Positions 22,024 to 32,901 of a DNA stretch of 64,000 bases are shown piece after piece. The translations under genes and the position numbers were made by a program. Within the stretch, counting starts at the first letter, position 1. Each line of letters starts with the position of its first letter. Source of the DNA: a bacterium (lineage in GTDB: Bacteria; Bacillota_I; Bacilli_A; Mycoplasmatales; Mycoplasmoidaceae); contig JAFPYV010000047.1 in assembly GCA_017394375.1 (NCBI GenBank), positions 6,475 through 70,474 on the forward strand, written 5' to 3'. The notes beneath the pieces are model-generated. The model was not told the origin of the DNA and did not search any database. It worked only from the letters and a program-made list of their open reading frames with translations.

Positions 22024-22335
22024 TTACTTTGCACTTGGTGCTGGTTGAGAAGCATCAGGAACAATTTCATTAACATCAACCATTACAGTTGGACCGAATT
22101 TTGATTTGAAAATATCCAAGGTTCCTTTAATTGTAACCTTTGCACCTTCAGTGCATAGAGGTTCTAGATCTTTAACCTTGTCATTACGAATGTAGAATCT
22201 GAAGAAGCGAACATGTGGTTTACTGTCATGTCCCGTAAATTCTTGGTTAATTTGAGCAAAAATAGATCCGTTATCAGTTTTACGAATACCGGAAATATCG
22301 CCTTGAATTTCAACTTTGTTTGTTAATTCTGCCAT
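22024..22335 (-). CDS. Single-stranded DNA-binding protein-like OB-fold protein, 103 aa
   Basis: A single OB-fold: VEIQGDISGI (strand 1), FFRFYIRN (strand 3), KVTIKGTLDIFKSKFGPTVMVDVNEIV (strands 4-5), then a short Pro/Ala tail (PDASQPAPSAK) instead of the usual acidic tip. The R-F-F-R-F and G-T-L-D-I pattern fits the SSB family, but it is shorter than typical SSB (about 160 aa). It could bind ssDNA; a minor paralogue role is possible. GGAGAT precedes ATG 22335, and a TATAAT lies about 40 nt upstream. Confidence 0.6.
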   Translation of the reverse strand: MAELTNKVEIQGDISGIRKTDNGSIFAQINQEFTGHDSKPHVRFFRFYIRNDKVKDLEPLCTEGAKVTIKGTLDIFKSKFGPTVMVDVNEIVPDASQPAPSAK

Positions 22336-22374
22336 ATTTAATCTCCATTAAAATATAAAATAGTTAATGTTTTA

Positions 22375-22380
22375 ATTATA
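22375..22380 (-). promoter_or_regulatory. -10 box of ssb-thrS
   Basis: A minus-strand TATAAT in the 101-nt divergent gap, about 40 nt before ATG 22335. Confidence 0.45.
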
Positions 22381-22409
22381 ATTTATTATTACGTACTTAT
22401 ACCATTATT

Positions 22410-22415
22410 TATAAT
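22410..22415 (+). promoter_or_regulatory. -10 box of the DegV gene
   Basis: TATAAT 21 nt before ATG 22437; the RNA start would be about 22422, just before the GTGGAG ribosome site. Confidence 0.5.
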
Positions 22416-22436
22416 TTTTTACAACGTGGAGTAAAA

Positions 22437-23318
22437 ATGAAAAAATTTGCAATTTTAGTTGATACTGTATCAAGCGTAGGGTCAAATGGCAATCCCGCAA
22501 TAGAAGATACTTATGTGCTACCCCTTGGATTAACCACTCCAAGTGGTGAAAATGTTCCAGATGCTACATCTGAAATTACGGTTGAACAAATTCTTGAAAG
22601 TGCGTCCAAGAAGCAATATTACAAAACTTCCACAACAAAACCAAAACTTTTTTTTGATAAAATCGATGAACTATTAAAAGACTATGAACGGGTGATTTAT
22701 TTAGCAATTAGTAGTCAATTATCAAGTCAATTTATGCATTTAAGTCAACTTGTTGCTACTGAAGAAAAATATAAAGATAAAGTTTGAGTAGTTGATACAT
22801 TAAGTGCAGGTGTTGCCATTGAAAAAATGGTATATGACATTAAGGAATTAATTGATAATGGTCACAAAATTGACTACCGAATGTTACAAAAAATAGTTGC
22901 CCAAGAAAACAATGGATGTTTGCAATACATTATTTGTAAGAATTTATTAGGAGTTCAAGAAGGAGGTCGGATTGACCACCTTATTATTAAAGGACTAGCA
23001 ATGCTTTCCCGCGTGCCTATTATTCTTTTTGATCAAAAAAATACCTTAAAAGCAACTGAAAGTAGTTACGATAAGGCAGTTAGAAAGATTATTGTGTGAG
23101 CACATAAGCGTGAAAAGAAGCAAAATTCTGCAGTCACTGCTTGTACCGTGGTTTATACTGGTGAAAACACCAAGAAATTGGTTCAAGCATATGCCCAAGT
23201 AATTAGCAGTACCTTTAATATTCCTTTAAATCAAATTGAATATCGTCATATTATGTATCCCGTCTTAGTTCATACCCTATTTGACACCATGTGCTTTTAT
23301 TTCGGTTTTAATAAATAA
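22437..23318 (+). CDS. DegV family fatty acid-binding protein, 293 aa
   Basis: DegV/FakB-type protein that binds a fatty acid for phosphorylation by a FakA-type kinase. N-domain: ILVDTVSSVGS for the usual D-S/T-x-x-D/S start, then VLPLGLT, and TSTTKPK-like STTKPKLFFDKI. The segment YLAISSQLSSQF corresponds to the S-S-x-L-S-G-T site, and VVDTLSAGVA follows. The C-domain carries EGGRI and ALVHTLFDTMCF. Only one copy is in view. A TGA codon in VW and one in IIVW encode Trp. Own promoter and terminator. Confidence 0.85.
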
Positions 23319-23335
23319 CCAAAAGATTATTATTT

Positions 23336-23378
23336 AAAAAGCAAGCGAAGTTTTTAAAATTTCCCTTGCTTTTTTTAT
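23336..23378 (+). terminator. Bidirectional terminator between degV and ABC ATPase genes
   Basis: A long hairpin (GCAAG at 23341-23345 pairs with CTTGC at 23365-23369, with a further 8-bp inner stem) with a T run on the plus strand and another T run on the minus strand. It separates convergent genes. Confidence 0.85.
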
Positions 23379-23384
23379 ATATTC

Positions 23385-24320
23385 CTATTTAATATAATAC
23401 CGAACAAAGTCGTTAACGCTACCAAATTGTTTAATTACTTCGTCATGGGGCAAATCAACCATGATCTGCTTATTCCCCATAATTAGATAACGTTGAGCAA
23501 TTTGGGTAAGTCCCCCTAATTCATGAGAAATAAACAATAAAGTAACATGATGAGCTTTAACATACGAAATAAGAAATTGTTCAATTAATTCACGCGAACT
23601 TACATCTAACCCCGTTGCATATTCATCAAGTAACAACACTTTTGGATAGTTCAATAGCGAAATAAACAAGTTTAGCCGTTGTTGTTGACCCCCTGATAAT
23701 TTGCTAGCTTTTTCGTACCATAAAGTATCTAATTTAAAAATTTTTAACATTCGTTTGTATTCACCAAGATTTTCTTGTAAATCAATTTGTTCCAAATCAA
23801 CAATGAATTGGATGACGTCTTTAACTAACAGGCCACTTGGAAAACTAAAATCTTGGGTTTGCATACTAATGTACTTACTAGGATTTTTTTTCATTAAATC
23901 ATCATAAAAGATAACTTTTCCTTTGGTTTGTTTGCGGATTTGGGTAATAATTTCAAACAAGGTAGTTTTTCCCACCCCGTTTGGACCCATTAACGCAACA
24001 ATTTGGTCAGCAAAAATACTTAAATTTAAGTTATTAAAAATCACAGTATTCGGGTGATTTACTTTTCTATATTCCAAACAAATATCTTTTAATTCAATAA
24101 TCTTGTTTTGGTACTGACTATTCATGATAAGAACATCATGTTTTAATAGTGGATTAATTGGGACGACCAATTCTTTAGTAAAATTTAAAACTTGGTTAGG
24201 ATTAGTGTCAGTATTAGGAATAAATACTTGCTTGCCAAAAGGGGTTTGCTTATTCTTCTTTTTTAATTGGGATTTTTTAAATCCCATGCGATTAAATAAA
24301 CTTTTAAATTTCTTATCCAT
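23385..24320 (-). CDS. ABC transporter ATP-binding protein, 311 aa
   Basis: Single nucleotide-binding domain: Walker A GPNGVGKTTLFEI (about residues 113-125), Q-loop MQTQDF, signature LSGGQQQRLN, Walker B VLLLDEYATGLD and the switch His in LLFISHE. The first 75 residues are an unusual basic extension (KKSQLKKKNKQTPFGKQVF) before the domain starts at IIELKDICLEYRKV. The ABC-2-like ATPase type and same-strand position make the permease at 19183 a plausible partner. It ends close to the degV terminator. The start ATG 24320 has no obvious ribosome site. Confidence 0.85.
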   Translation of the reverse strand: MDKKFKSLFNRMGFKKSQLKKKNKQTPFGKQVFIPNTDTNPNQVLNFTKELVVPINPLLKHDVLIMNSQYQNKIIELKDICLEYRKVNHPNTVIFNNLNLSIFADQIVALMGPNGVGKTTLFEIITQIRKQTKGKVIFYDDLMKKNPSKYISMQTQDFSFPSGLLVKDVIQFIVDLEQIDLQENLGEYKRMLKIFKLDTLWYEKASKLSGGQQQRLNLFISLLNYPKVLLLDEYATGLDVSSRELIEQFLISYVKAHHVTLLFISHELGGLTQIAQRYLIMGNKQIMVDLPHDEVIKQFGSVNDFVRYYIK

Positions 24321-24958
24321 ATGTATGGTTTATATTTTAAATAATTTTGAAAATTTAATTTTGTTGTTGTTTTTTTTAATAACCAGGAAAAATAAGCACT
24401 TTATTTTTTGTAAGATTTACTTAATTAATGAATTTAAAAAACAGGAATGGATGTATAGGCAAATAAAATTTATCAAAATTTATTTGAAATATTACATATG
24501 CATAACAAAATTTTATTATTTAGCAAAGTATATTTACTGTTGTGCATCAACGAAGGTGAAGCAAACTCATATCTTTATATTTAACTACTTATTGTTACCA
24601 AAAAATCACAAGTTATAAATATAAAAGAAAATATAGTCAATTAACTATCATTATCAATTTGGGCATTTAATATAGTCATAAATTAAGTTTTAAAATTGGT
24701 GAAAATTGTAGATATTACGAGATTTATTTAAAAATCTATATCCCTTATCAAATTCTATTGCGTTAAAATTTTAGCAAATAGCAGTAGTTCATTAAAAGTA
24801 TTAGTTTTAAAATTCATGATTAATATTTTGAACTTATGAATACAACAAAAAGGAAATTGAGATTAATGAAGAATAAAAGGTAACAAATGTAATCTATATT
24901 AGTTATATTTTATTGCTAATTTCAAATTATTTAATTAATGAATGGTTTTATTAAGTAA
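24321..24958. other. Gene-poor AT-rich region
   Basis: About 640 nt with no gene I can support. An open plus-strand frame runs from inside the ABC ATPase (24124) to 24618 but lacks a ribosome site and is very rich in Ile, Tyr, Phe, Lys and Leu, as AT-rich noise would be. The region probably contains the ATPase promoter. Confidence 0.5.
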
Positions 24959-25446
24959 AAAAGTATTAGCCACACTGATTTAGAATTATTTACCCAATCG
25001 TGTATTCATAAAAAAATGTGAAAAGATTTAAAAAGTTTATGCATTAGTTTAATTGATATATTTATTAATGCTTTAAGAAAATATCTAGTTTCAACTAATA
25101 ACTTTACATGTGGAAATTTAGATTATAATCAACCTATTGATAATTATTGTCATGAGTTTTATCTTTAATCTACCTATGTGAAAACAAAAAAATTAAAATT
25201 GATGAATATGACGATTTAATTACACTTAATAATTTAGGTGTTCATTGGATGGATAACTAAAGTTGTAAATCTGATGTTTGAATTACCTATCTTGAAGAAA
25301 ACACATTTCTTAACCATTTAAAAAACAAATTAAAAGTTCAAAAGCAACCTGCATACATTCAATCTATTTATGAAAATTTTGATAAAGGTAGTAAATACCT
25401 ATTAAAAGAACTAGTAAAAATAATTCACTACGATACTTTGAATTAA
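24959..25446 (+). pseudogene. Decayed gene, about 160 codons, with frameshift and stop
   Basis: Two overlapping frames each give protein-like sequence. The first (24959 to about 25160) reads KSISHTDLELFTQS, an in-frame ATG at 25016, then DIFINALRKYLV and YNQPIDNYCHEFYL. A switch of frame around 25150-25170 continues with KIKIDEYDDLITLNNLGVHW, is stopped by TAA 25258-25260 and resumes as SDVWITYLEENTFLNHL to KGSKYLLKELVKIIHYDTLN and TAA 25444. The combined sequence has normal amino-acid use and TGA-Trp codons, and a terminator follows. I do not recognise the family. No ribosome site is clear. Confidence 0.55.
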
Positions 25447-25510
25447 TTTACGCAATTGGTAAAAAAATTAATTCAAATAAATAATAGCATTTATTAACGT
25501 AATTAAAGGA

Positions 25511-25540
25511 ATAGGAACTTTGACGTTCCTATTTTTATTT
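25511..25540 (+). terminator. Terminator downstream of the decayed gene
   Basis: ATAGGAAC and GTTCCTAT form an 8-bp perfect stem with a 6-nt loop, followed by a T-rich run. Its presence supports a former plus-strand gene upstream. Confidence 0.75.
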
Positions 25541-25572
25541 CTCTTTATACTTATAAAACTAGTACTTGTAAG

Positions 25573-25605
25573 GAAAATAAAAAGTAAGCCTTTACGACTT
25601 ACTTT
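25573..25605 (-). terminator. Terminator after the MATE transporter gene
   Basis: AAGTAAG (25582-25588) and CTTACTT (25598-25604) form a 7-bp stem, followed on the minus strand by a T-rich run. It lies 9 nt after the stop at 25614. Confidence 0.65.
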
Positions 25606-25613
25606 AAATTTAA

Positions 25614-27689
25614 TTATTTTTGAACAATAACAACTGCTTTTGGTAGTGATTTTGCAGGATCAATTGCTTCGTTGAATAGTGAGAAGTCAATCTTCATAAT
25701 CCGCTTGCAGATGTGGTCAATTTGTATTCGAGTCGGTTTGCCCAGCCTGTATTTCAAATATAACGCTGATCAAGTAAAAGAAATAATAGCACAAATACTA
25801 CTATCGATTGCTAATGCGAATAGGAATAAATCCATTCCGCCTTGACCATTACCGTTTGCAGTCATATCAACTGCGATTGCTTGACAGACATATAGGGAAA
25901 TGAAGGAGAACACAAATCCTTGAATACCAGAAACAGTTACCGCAGAGAACATCTTTCCTAATGCTTGGTATAGAAGTAAAGCTGGAGTAGCAAAGGAGTA
26001 AGTTAGAATTTCAAGAATAGTTGGACGTAGGAAGTAACGAGCGTTTACAAAGAATTTGTAAGCATTTTCTGGATCAGGAATACCTTCAGTTACTCTAAAG
26101 CCATCTAGCATGTATTCATCGATACCTCAACCAATGAATAAGAAGATGAATAAACCGTAAATAACTACGATGGCAAGTGTCATTCAGAATTCTTTTTTAA
26201 CCCGATCGTATCTACGGGCACCGTAACTGTACGCAACAAGGGCAACTCCACCTTGAACAGTACCGTATAGAACGTTGAAGAAGAAGTTAACGATTGGTAA
26301 CATCGCACCGTTTAATTCAACATAATACGATGGAGATACTGGTAGTTTAGTTAAAACAGTAGTTTCAGTTAAGGTAATGTTTTGAATGGTACCTTGCATA
26401 GCAATCCCAGCGTTTCAAATGGAAGCACCAGCACCAACCCCAACAGCAATTCAAACAATATCTCACTTGAAGTAACGGAAGCGAACTTTACCAAATTTCA
26501 AGTACGTCATGACGTTTTTGCGGTGTGCCATGATGGCAATGTAAACAATGAATAATAAAACGTTGAATGCTCAACCAGTAACTAGTGCAGTTACTGAACC
26601 AAAAACTCCCATCTTAACAACATCAATGAAAATAGCATCAAGCACAATGTTAAGTGCATTAGCTAAAGTTGCTAAGAAAGCTGGATAGAATTGTCTACCT
26701 TCAGCCCGAATCATTAAAGAGAAGTATTGGTTAAAGCACGCGAAAATGTTGAAACCAGCATCAACTCTTAAATATACTGAAGACCAATAAATTGCTTTTG
26801 CCCGGTATTGAGCATAGAATGGATAATAGATGTATTGGTAAGGATGTTGTAACATCATTGCTGGTGTTACTAAAACGGATTCATCATTGATTTCTTCGTG
26901 AATAGGAACTAAAGGACTCACAACAACCGTGTTTTTAGGGAACATAGAAGGATCTTGTTTAGCAGCTGGATATTCGAACTTCATCGTATTCAATACCTTG
27001 TGACCATTTTCCATGATATATCTAGGTTCTTGTAGGAAGTGGTAATAAGGAGTACTTTGGAAACCACCAAGTTGATTATCAAAAATCTTAGCAACTTGGA
27101 CACTGTTAACCGAACCTACGGAACTTGTAACTCATGCTTGGGCACACCCGATAATGATGCATGAAGAACAAATTGAAATAACAATGGTACTAATTACCCC
27201 AGTACTTCACGCATCATAAGCTGCTTCTTTGTTGCGGGTACTAATGGCTTTTGAGAAGTTAACTGCCGTTCCCATTCCGACAAGGATGGTTACAGCATTT
27301 AAAATATAAAGCCCTGGTGTAATTAACGAGACAGTTAAACGAATTAAAGCATCAATACTAAACGTTGATATTTGCGAGGCATAATCAGCCCTATAAACAA
27401 AATTTCAACAGTCAATAAAGTTTTTGATGTTGGTGGTGTAATCGCCAAACAATCCCGTCAGGTTTGGCGTTCCCGCCGTCGGAATCAGGTTTACCATCAT
27501 GATTTGGTCCGCAAAGATGAACATCCCTTGCATGAACGCAATCAAAATCCCTGGTAAAGCCACATAAAGTAATGCTTTAAAGACCGGTGCGTTCGCATAC
27601 ATTTGCTTAGCCCGGTCTTCTTTATCTCCGAATTGTTCGGATTTTAATTTAGCATTTACTTCTTTCTTTATCTTCTTGTGTAAGAACAT
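25614..27689 (-). CDS. MATE-family efflux transporter, 691 aa
   Basis: Multidrug/toxin extrusion type membrane protein (DinF-like) as found in mycoplasmas. The N-half starts after a basic tail (MFLHKKIKKEVNAKLK) with ALLYVALPGILIAFMQGMF, IFADQIMMVNLIP and VGMGTAVNFSKAI, where the GTAVNFS-type segment fits the MATE GxxxxxS pattern. The C-half has NFFFNVLYGTVQGGVALVAYSYGARR and FATPALLLYQALGKMF. It is far longer than classical MATE proteins (about 450 aa), with a large non-membrane insert between the early helices (HKVLNTMKFEYPAAKQD to HPYQYIYYPFYAQYRAK). Drug or metabolite substrate unknown. Divergent from fmt. Confidence 0.85.
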
Positions 27690-27710
27690 CGTTTTAATAA
27701 CATCAGATAA

Positions 27711-27728
27711 TATAATTTAAATTATAAT
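27711..27728. promoter_or_regulatory. Divergent promoter of MATE and fmt genes
   Basis: TATAATTTAAATTATA (27711-27726) is a perfect palindrome holding a TATAAT for each strand, and a second plus-strand TATAAT lies at 27723-27728. The two genes start 82 nt apart. Which box is used for fmt cannot be decided from sequence. Confidence 0.5.
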
Positions 27729-27770
27729 AATAAACTTAAAAAAAATGTAAAAAACAAAGCAAATTTAATC

Positions 27771-28736
27771 ATGAAAAAATATAAAGTAATTTTTATGGGT
27801 ACTCCGCACATTGCTATGACTGCTTTAAATGCTCTTTTTCAAAAGTATGATGTGTGTTTAGTAATCAGTCAACCTGATAAGGAAAAAGACCGCAAAGGTA
27901 ATTATGTATACAGTGCTGTCAAGCAATATTGTCTAAGTCATAATTTACCTTTATTGCAACCAATAAAAGTGAAAGAAGCATTAGCAAAAATTCAAGAATT
28001 AACTCCTGATTTGATTGTTACATGTGCTTATGGCCAGTTTATTCCTTCTAGCATTCTTAATATTCCAAAGTATAAAAGTGTAAATTTACATGCTAGTTTA
28101 TTACCCCGTTGAAGGGGAGCAGCTCCAATGCAATGAGCAATTTTAAGTGGGGACAATAAAACGGGTTTAACTTTAATGTACATGGATAAATTCATGGATC
28201 ATGGAAATATCATTGCTACCATTCCAATTCAACTTACTGCATTGCAAACTAATTACAGTGAACTATATAGCATGATGGAAAATGCAGTAGTTGAAATGAT
28301 TAATACTAAATTTGATAATCTATTTAGTGATCACGTTATTAGTCAAGTTCAAGATGAATCATTAGTCACTTTGGCTCCAATAATTACTAAAGAACAACTA
28401 GTAATAAATTGAGACCAAGAAGGAAAAACAATTATAAATCACATTAACGCCTTTGCTAATGAACCGTTAGCAATTACATACTTAAATGATTACCAATTTA
28501 AAATTGGCAAAGCCTTATTTAAGCCAAATAACCTTGAAAATCAAGCCATTGCTAATGGTACAGTTCTTAAGTGTGATAAGCAAGAATTAGTGATTAAAGT
28601 TAAAGACGGGACTATTTCAATTTTGACAATCCAACCCCAAAACAAAAAAATGTTACCAATTAAAGCATTTTTAAATGGTAATAATCTTATTCACATGAAT
28701 GACCAATTCAAGAAAAATAAGAGTGAAGCAAAGTAA
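27771..28736 (+). CDS. fmt: Methionyl-tRNA formyltransferase, 321 aa
   Basis: Formylates initiator Met-tRNA using 10-formyl-tetrahydrofolate. N-terminal Rossmann domain: KVIFMGTPHIAM, then DKEKDRKGNYVYSAVKQYC. The catalytic segment NLHASLLPRWRGAAPMQWAI contains the expected S-L-L-P-R-x-R-G-A-A-P and matches the D-L/T-G loop nearby (GDNKTGLTLMYMD). The C-terminal OB-like domain starts around residue 210. Length is normal. TGA codons give the conserved Trp in PRWRG. No strong ribosome site; ATG 27771. Confidence 0.95.
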
Positions 28737-28754
28737 CTTCATTCTTATTTTTTT
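28716..28754 (+). terminator. Terminator between convergent fmt and dnaG
   Basis: AATAAGAGTGAAG pairs with CTTCATTCTTATT (one mismatch) around an 8-nt loop, followed by a T run. It contains the fmt stop codon and overlaps the dnaG stop, so it may stop both genes. Confidence 0.8.
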
Positions 28755-30799
28755 AGTTTATTAATTTTACTTAAAGTATTGTTAATACTTAACAATAATT
28801 CAACGATGGTAATAAAAGCTTTTGTTAAATTTTTTTCAATCGTTAAATTATCAATTTTCTCAATGCTTTTTAATGAAATATCTTCGTTGTAAATTCGCAA
28901 TAAATCGTTTTGAAGTAATTCGTGCAAATATTTACCATCTGCAAATAAATCATCTCCTTGCAAATTAGTAAAAAAAGAATTCCCACTGCTTAGCAAACAG
29001 TTTAAATTAAACTGCAACTGTAAGGGATGAAAATCATTGATAAGATTCTCATCAAAATAAATATAAAGTAAGAAACCAAAACAAGCAAATTGCCTGTAGG
29101 TTTGTTCATCATTACTTAGCAATTCTTTTAAATTTTTTTTATGAATTTGGGTGATAATTTTGCGAAACTTTTCATCACTATTAACTATTTCATCAATTTT
29201 TGAATTACTTGCTGCATTTTTCTTAAATGCTTTGACTACATAGGGTTGCAAAAAATAAATGCATATAATTCATAAGTAATCATGATAAAGCATTTGAATT
29301 TTTTGTCCTAAAAGTTGTTCTTGTTTTAAGAATAACAATTTACTAGGAATTTCTTTGGGAGCAAAATCATCTAAATTAATCCGATTAGGATGTTGGCTAG
29401 CAACACTAGCAGCACTAAAATGAGGTTTAACTACATTGACTTGATGCTTTAAATTATTAATTAAATCATCAATATTTTTTGCATCTAGATGGTATTTATC
29501 AATTAAATATTGTTTAAATTGATTTAAAGCATTAATTGCATAAATCCCTAAACTTGCTAATTGATATTTAAGTAAAAAAATTAATGATTGATTAAGATTA
29601 TAATCAAAGTTTTCATCTTGAGTAAGCATGAAGATGGCTGCTCAGTATAAACCATTACCAAATTGATCATAAATGGTTTTAGCATCCACATATGACATTG
29701 ATTTAAATAATTCATCAGGGTCTTTGCATTTACTGTAATGAAGTCCAGATAAATAAATCGGAATAAATTGCGAAAATTGTTGGTCAATTTCATAATTTAA
29801 CAACAAAGTTAAATTATTGATAAAAGCATGAATCCCAGGTCCATCATTATCAAAACTCAACACAATTTTTTTTAAATCATGATTACTAAAAATCAATTTC
29901 ATTTGTGCATTTGTTAATGCTGTACCCATCGTTGCAACCGTATTTTGGTAATGATTTTGGACTAAAGTAATGCAATCCATGTAACCTTCAACAATAATTA
30001 ATGTGTGGTCTTGTTGAAAATTAGTTTGGTAATAATGATATAGATGATTACCTTTGATAAAATATTTACTTTCTTGCGAATTTAAATATTTTGCCATCGC
30101 ATTATTTGTAACATCCCTGCCCCCAAATCCAATGACGTTTTCATGTTCATCAATAATGGGGAAAATAATGCGTTCATTAAAAAATAAGTGACTTTGTTTC
30201 GTATCAGGATTATAGATAAATAACTGACTTTTTTGTAATAAGTCTTCTGCTACTTCATCCTTAAAGGTTTCTTGAATGTAATTAGTTAGTGCTTTCTTAA
30301 AATTTACTTCGTGAGTTTTATCAATATATCCCAATTTAAAGTTATTAATTGTGTCAGCAGTAATTTTCCGATTAACTAAAAACTTGTTAACTAATGGATA
30401 CTTTTCACTTAGCAATAAATAATCATTCATTAATGTGGCAGCATATTGATTAAGACTATAAATTTTTTGAAATAAAGTAATTTTAGTATGGTTTGACAAA
30501 TTATCAATAATTTGTTGGTCTGCCCCACTTAACTTTAAACATTCAGTTAAAGCTTGCATGAAATTTAAATGATCTAATTTTTCTAAGAATGTAATCGCAT
30601 TGCCTGCGACATTGCAACTAAAACATTTAAAGATTCCTTTGGATGGGCTTACACTCATGCTAGGGTTTTCATCATTATGAAAAGGACAAATTCCCCAGAA
30701 ATTTGCCCCTTTTTTATTTAGTTTTACTTTACTACTAATGACTTGATAGATATCAATTAAGCGAAATAAATCATTAAAATTTTGGTTGTTATTTGGCAT
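28745..30799 (-). CDS. dnaG: DNA primase, 684 aa
   Basis: Makes RNA primers at the replication fork. The zinc-binding domain has C38-x2-H41 and C59-x2-C62 (ICPFHNDENPSMS, FKCFSCNVAGN). The TOPRIM core carries LIIVEGYMDCITL (about 264-276) and LSFDNDGPG (about 313-321). The C-terminal helicase-binding part is divergent and helical, ending in SINNTLSKINKLKK. Length is near the bacterial norm. ATG 30799 lies 2 nt after the glyS stop, and glyS in turn overlaps recO, so it is the last gene of a tight unit. Three TGA codons in the second half encode Trp. Confidence 0.95.
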
Positions 30800-30801
30800 A
30801 A

Positions 30802-32187
30802 CTAAGCAAATCGAATGTTGTTGTTAATGTAATCAGCAACGTCTTCAATTTTTAGTTTAATTTGTTCCATGCTATCACGCATTCTAATTGTTACCATATT
30901 AGTATCTAAAGTTTCAAAATCAACGGTTAAGCAAAAGGGAGTACCAATTGCATCTTGCCTGCGGTATCTTTTGCCAATGGAACCAGAGGTATCAAAACTA
31001 ATTTTTCCATTAATTTTGTTTAATAATTGGTTAAAAATTTCATACGCATGATCGTTCAATTTATTTACTAATGGTAAAACTGTTAATTTAATTGGTGCTA
31101 ACCAATTAGGAAAGTGTAAGATAACTCTACTATCATTATTTTCTAATGGTTGTACTTCGTATGCATCAGTGCAAATTGCATACATTAAACGTTCTACTCC
31201 AACGCTTGGTTCAATGACGTAAGGAATGAATTTTTCATTAGTTTTTGGATCAACATAATTAAAGTCTTCGTTTGAGGCATTCATATGTTGCTTTAAATCA
31301 TGGTCAGTGCGGTTAGCAATCCCTCATAGTTCACTCATTCCGTGGGGGAAATCATATTGAATATCAATTGTTCGTGAAGCATAGTGAGCTAATTCGTCTT
31401 TAGTTTGTTCGTGGAAATTTAAATGATTAGAATTAATCTTGCACCAATTTAGCAAGAAAGTTTTAGCATCATTAACTAATTTTTCAAAAGTATCACTAGC
31501 AAAATTAGGATGAACAAAATATTCTAATTCCATTTGTTCAAATTCTCTAGTACGAAAAATAAAATTACCAGGTGTAATTTCGTTACGGAATGATTTACCA
31601 ATTTGAGCAATTCCAAAAGGAACTTTTGCTCGCATTGTTCGTTGAACATTCTTAAAGTTGATAAAAATACCTTGAGCCGTTTCAGGGCGTAAGTATAATT
31701 CACTTAAATTATCTTGAGTAACTCCTTGGTAAGTTTTATACATCAAGTTAAATTCTCTAATATCAGTTCAAGCAAATTCATTACAATTAGGGCATTTAAC
31801 ATCGTACTTCTTTAATAAATCTTGGTATTGTTCGTTAGCTAAATGTTCTGAAACATTTAACCCAGGTACTTTGACTTCAATTAATTTATCAGCCCGAAAT
31901 CTTTTTTTACAATGTTTGCAATCAAGCAATGGATCACTAAATTTTGTTAGGTGACCACTTGCTTTTCAAACTAAGGGATTTAAGATAATGGCACTATCAA
32001 GACAGTAAACATTACTTTGGTTATAAACAAAGTACTTAGTTCACAATTGCTTAATATTATCTTTAAGCAATACTCCTAGTGGACCATAGTCCCACGCATT
32101 GGCAAGTCCATTGTAAATTTCACTACTATTAAAAATAAAACCATAGGTTTTTAAATGGTTCACAATTTCATCTTGACTAATCTTCAT
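30802..32187 (-). CDS. glyS: Glycyl-tRNA synthetase (dimeric type), 461 aa
   Basis: Single-chain class II GlyRS. Start chosen at ATG 32187 because GGAGAAAACA precedes it and [19 protein letters not shown] is the family N-terminus; the longer frame from 32223 lacks a good site. Markers: [19 protein letters not shown] (motif 1 region), zinc ligands CKHCKKRF and [31 protein letters not shown] and [12 protein letters not shown] (motif 2), and [12 protein letters not shown] (motif 3). Anticodon domain at the C-terminus. It overlaps recO by 11 nt and is followed at 2 nt by dnaG. Confidence 0.95.
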
Positions 32188-32899
32188 TGTTTTCTCCTTT
32201 TTTATATTTACCATACCCTCCATGTGTTAATAATAATTTTCGCAAGATTTCTTTTACACTGTTGTAAAAAAATAATGCTTCATCTTCATGGTTAAATTTA
32301 ATTTTATGGTCTTGATGTTTTATGAAGTAAAAGAAGTTTAACAAGAATCATTGGGGATAACTTACTTCATGATACGGATTACACCATTTGCAGACAACAC
32401 TGCACAACTCCGTACTTAAAATGTGAATGGTGCTTTTGCCACACACAATACATTTAGCAAAATTAAAGTATAATCCTAAATCTTCAAAGATTAAACGGTA
32501 CACATAACAAACACACACATTTTCAGCAATTTTGCTTTGGACCATTTCGTTAAGAATGAAGTAAAAACTATAAAAATCTTGTTTTACATCAGGGGTTTTG
32601 GTTAAGTAATCTAAATAAATTTGCCATGCTTGATTAGACAAATAGTTTCAATCAAAACTAAGACAATTTTCAATTTTTTTAAGTTTACTAATTTTTTTTA
32701 AATCATTAGCAAGAAAGCAACTTAGTTCCACTTGGTTAAGAATGCTAATTAACCTCCCATTCTTCGAAAGAATTTTTCGGCTCCCCTTACTAATTAAAGC
32801 AACTTTTAAATTACTTGGTAACAAGATGGTAATAATTTGGTCATATACATCATAGTCAATAACATTAATAATAATGCCATGTAAAATGACTGCTGCCAT
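32177..32899 (-). CDS. recO: DNA repair protein RecO, 240 aa
   Basis: RecO works with RecR in loading RecA onto SSB-coated DNA. The N-terminal OB-fold matches [26 protein letters not shown] and LISKGSRKI. The helical middle part carries [14 protein letters not shown], and the zinc-type segment [12 protein letters not shown]...VCKWC keeps four Cys residues. Sequence is weakly conserved, as usual in mollicutes; position between era and glyS supports the call. The C-terminus runs 11 nt into glyS and reads through the glyS ribosome site. Two TGA codons encode Trp. Confidence 0.85.
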
Positions 32900-32901
32900 T
32901 A

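Noticed and set aside
24124..24618. 164-codon plus-strand frame
   Set aside because: It overlaps the ABC ATPase antisense, lacks a ribosome site and has AT-noise composition.
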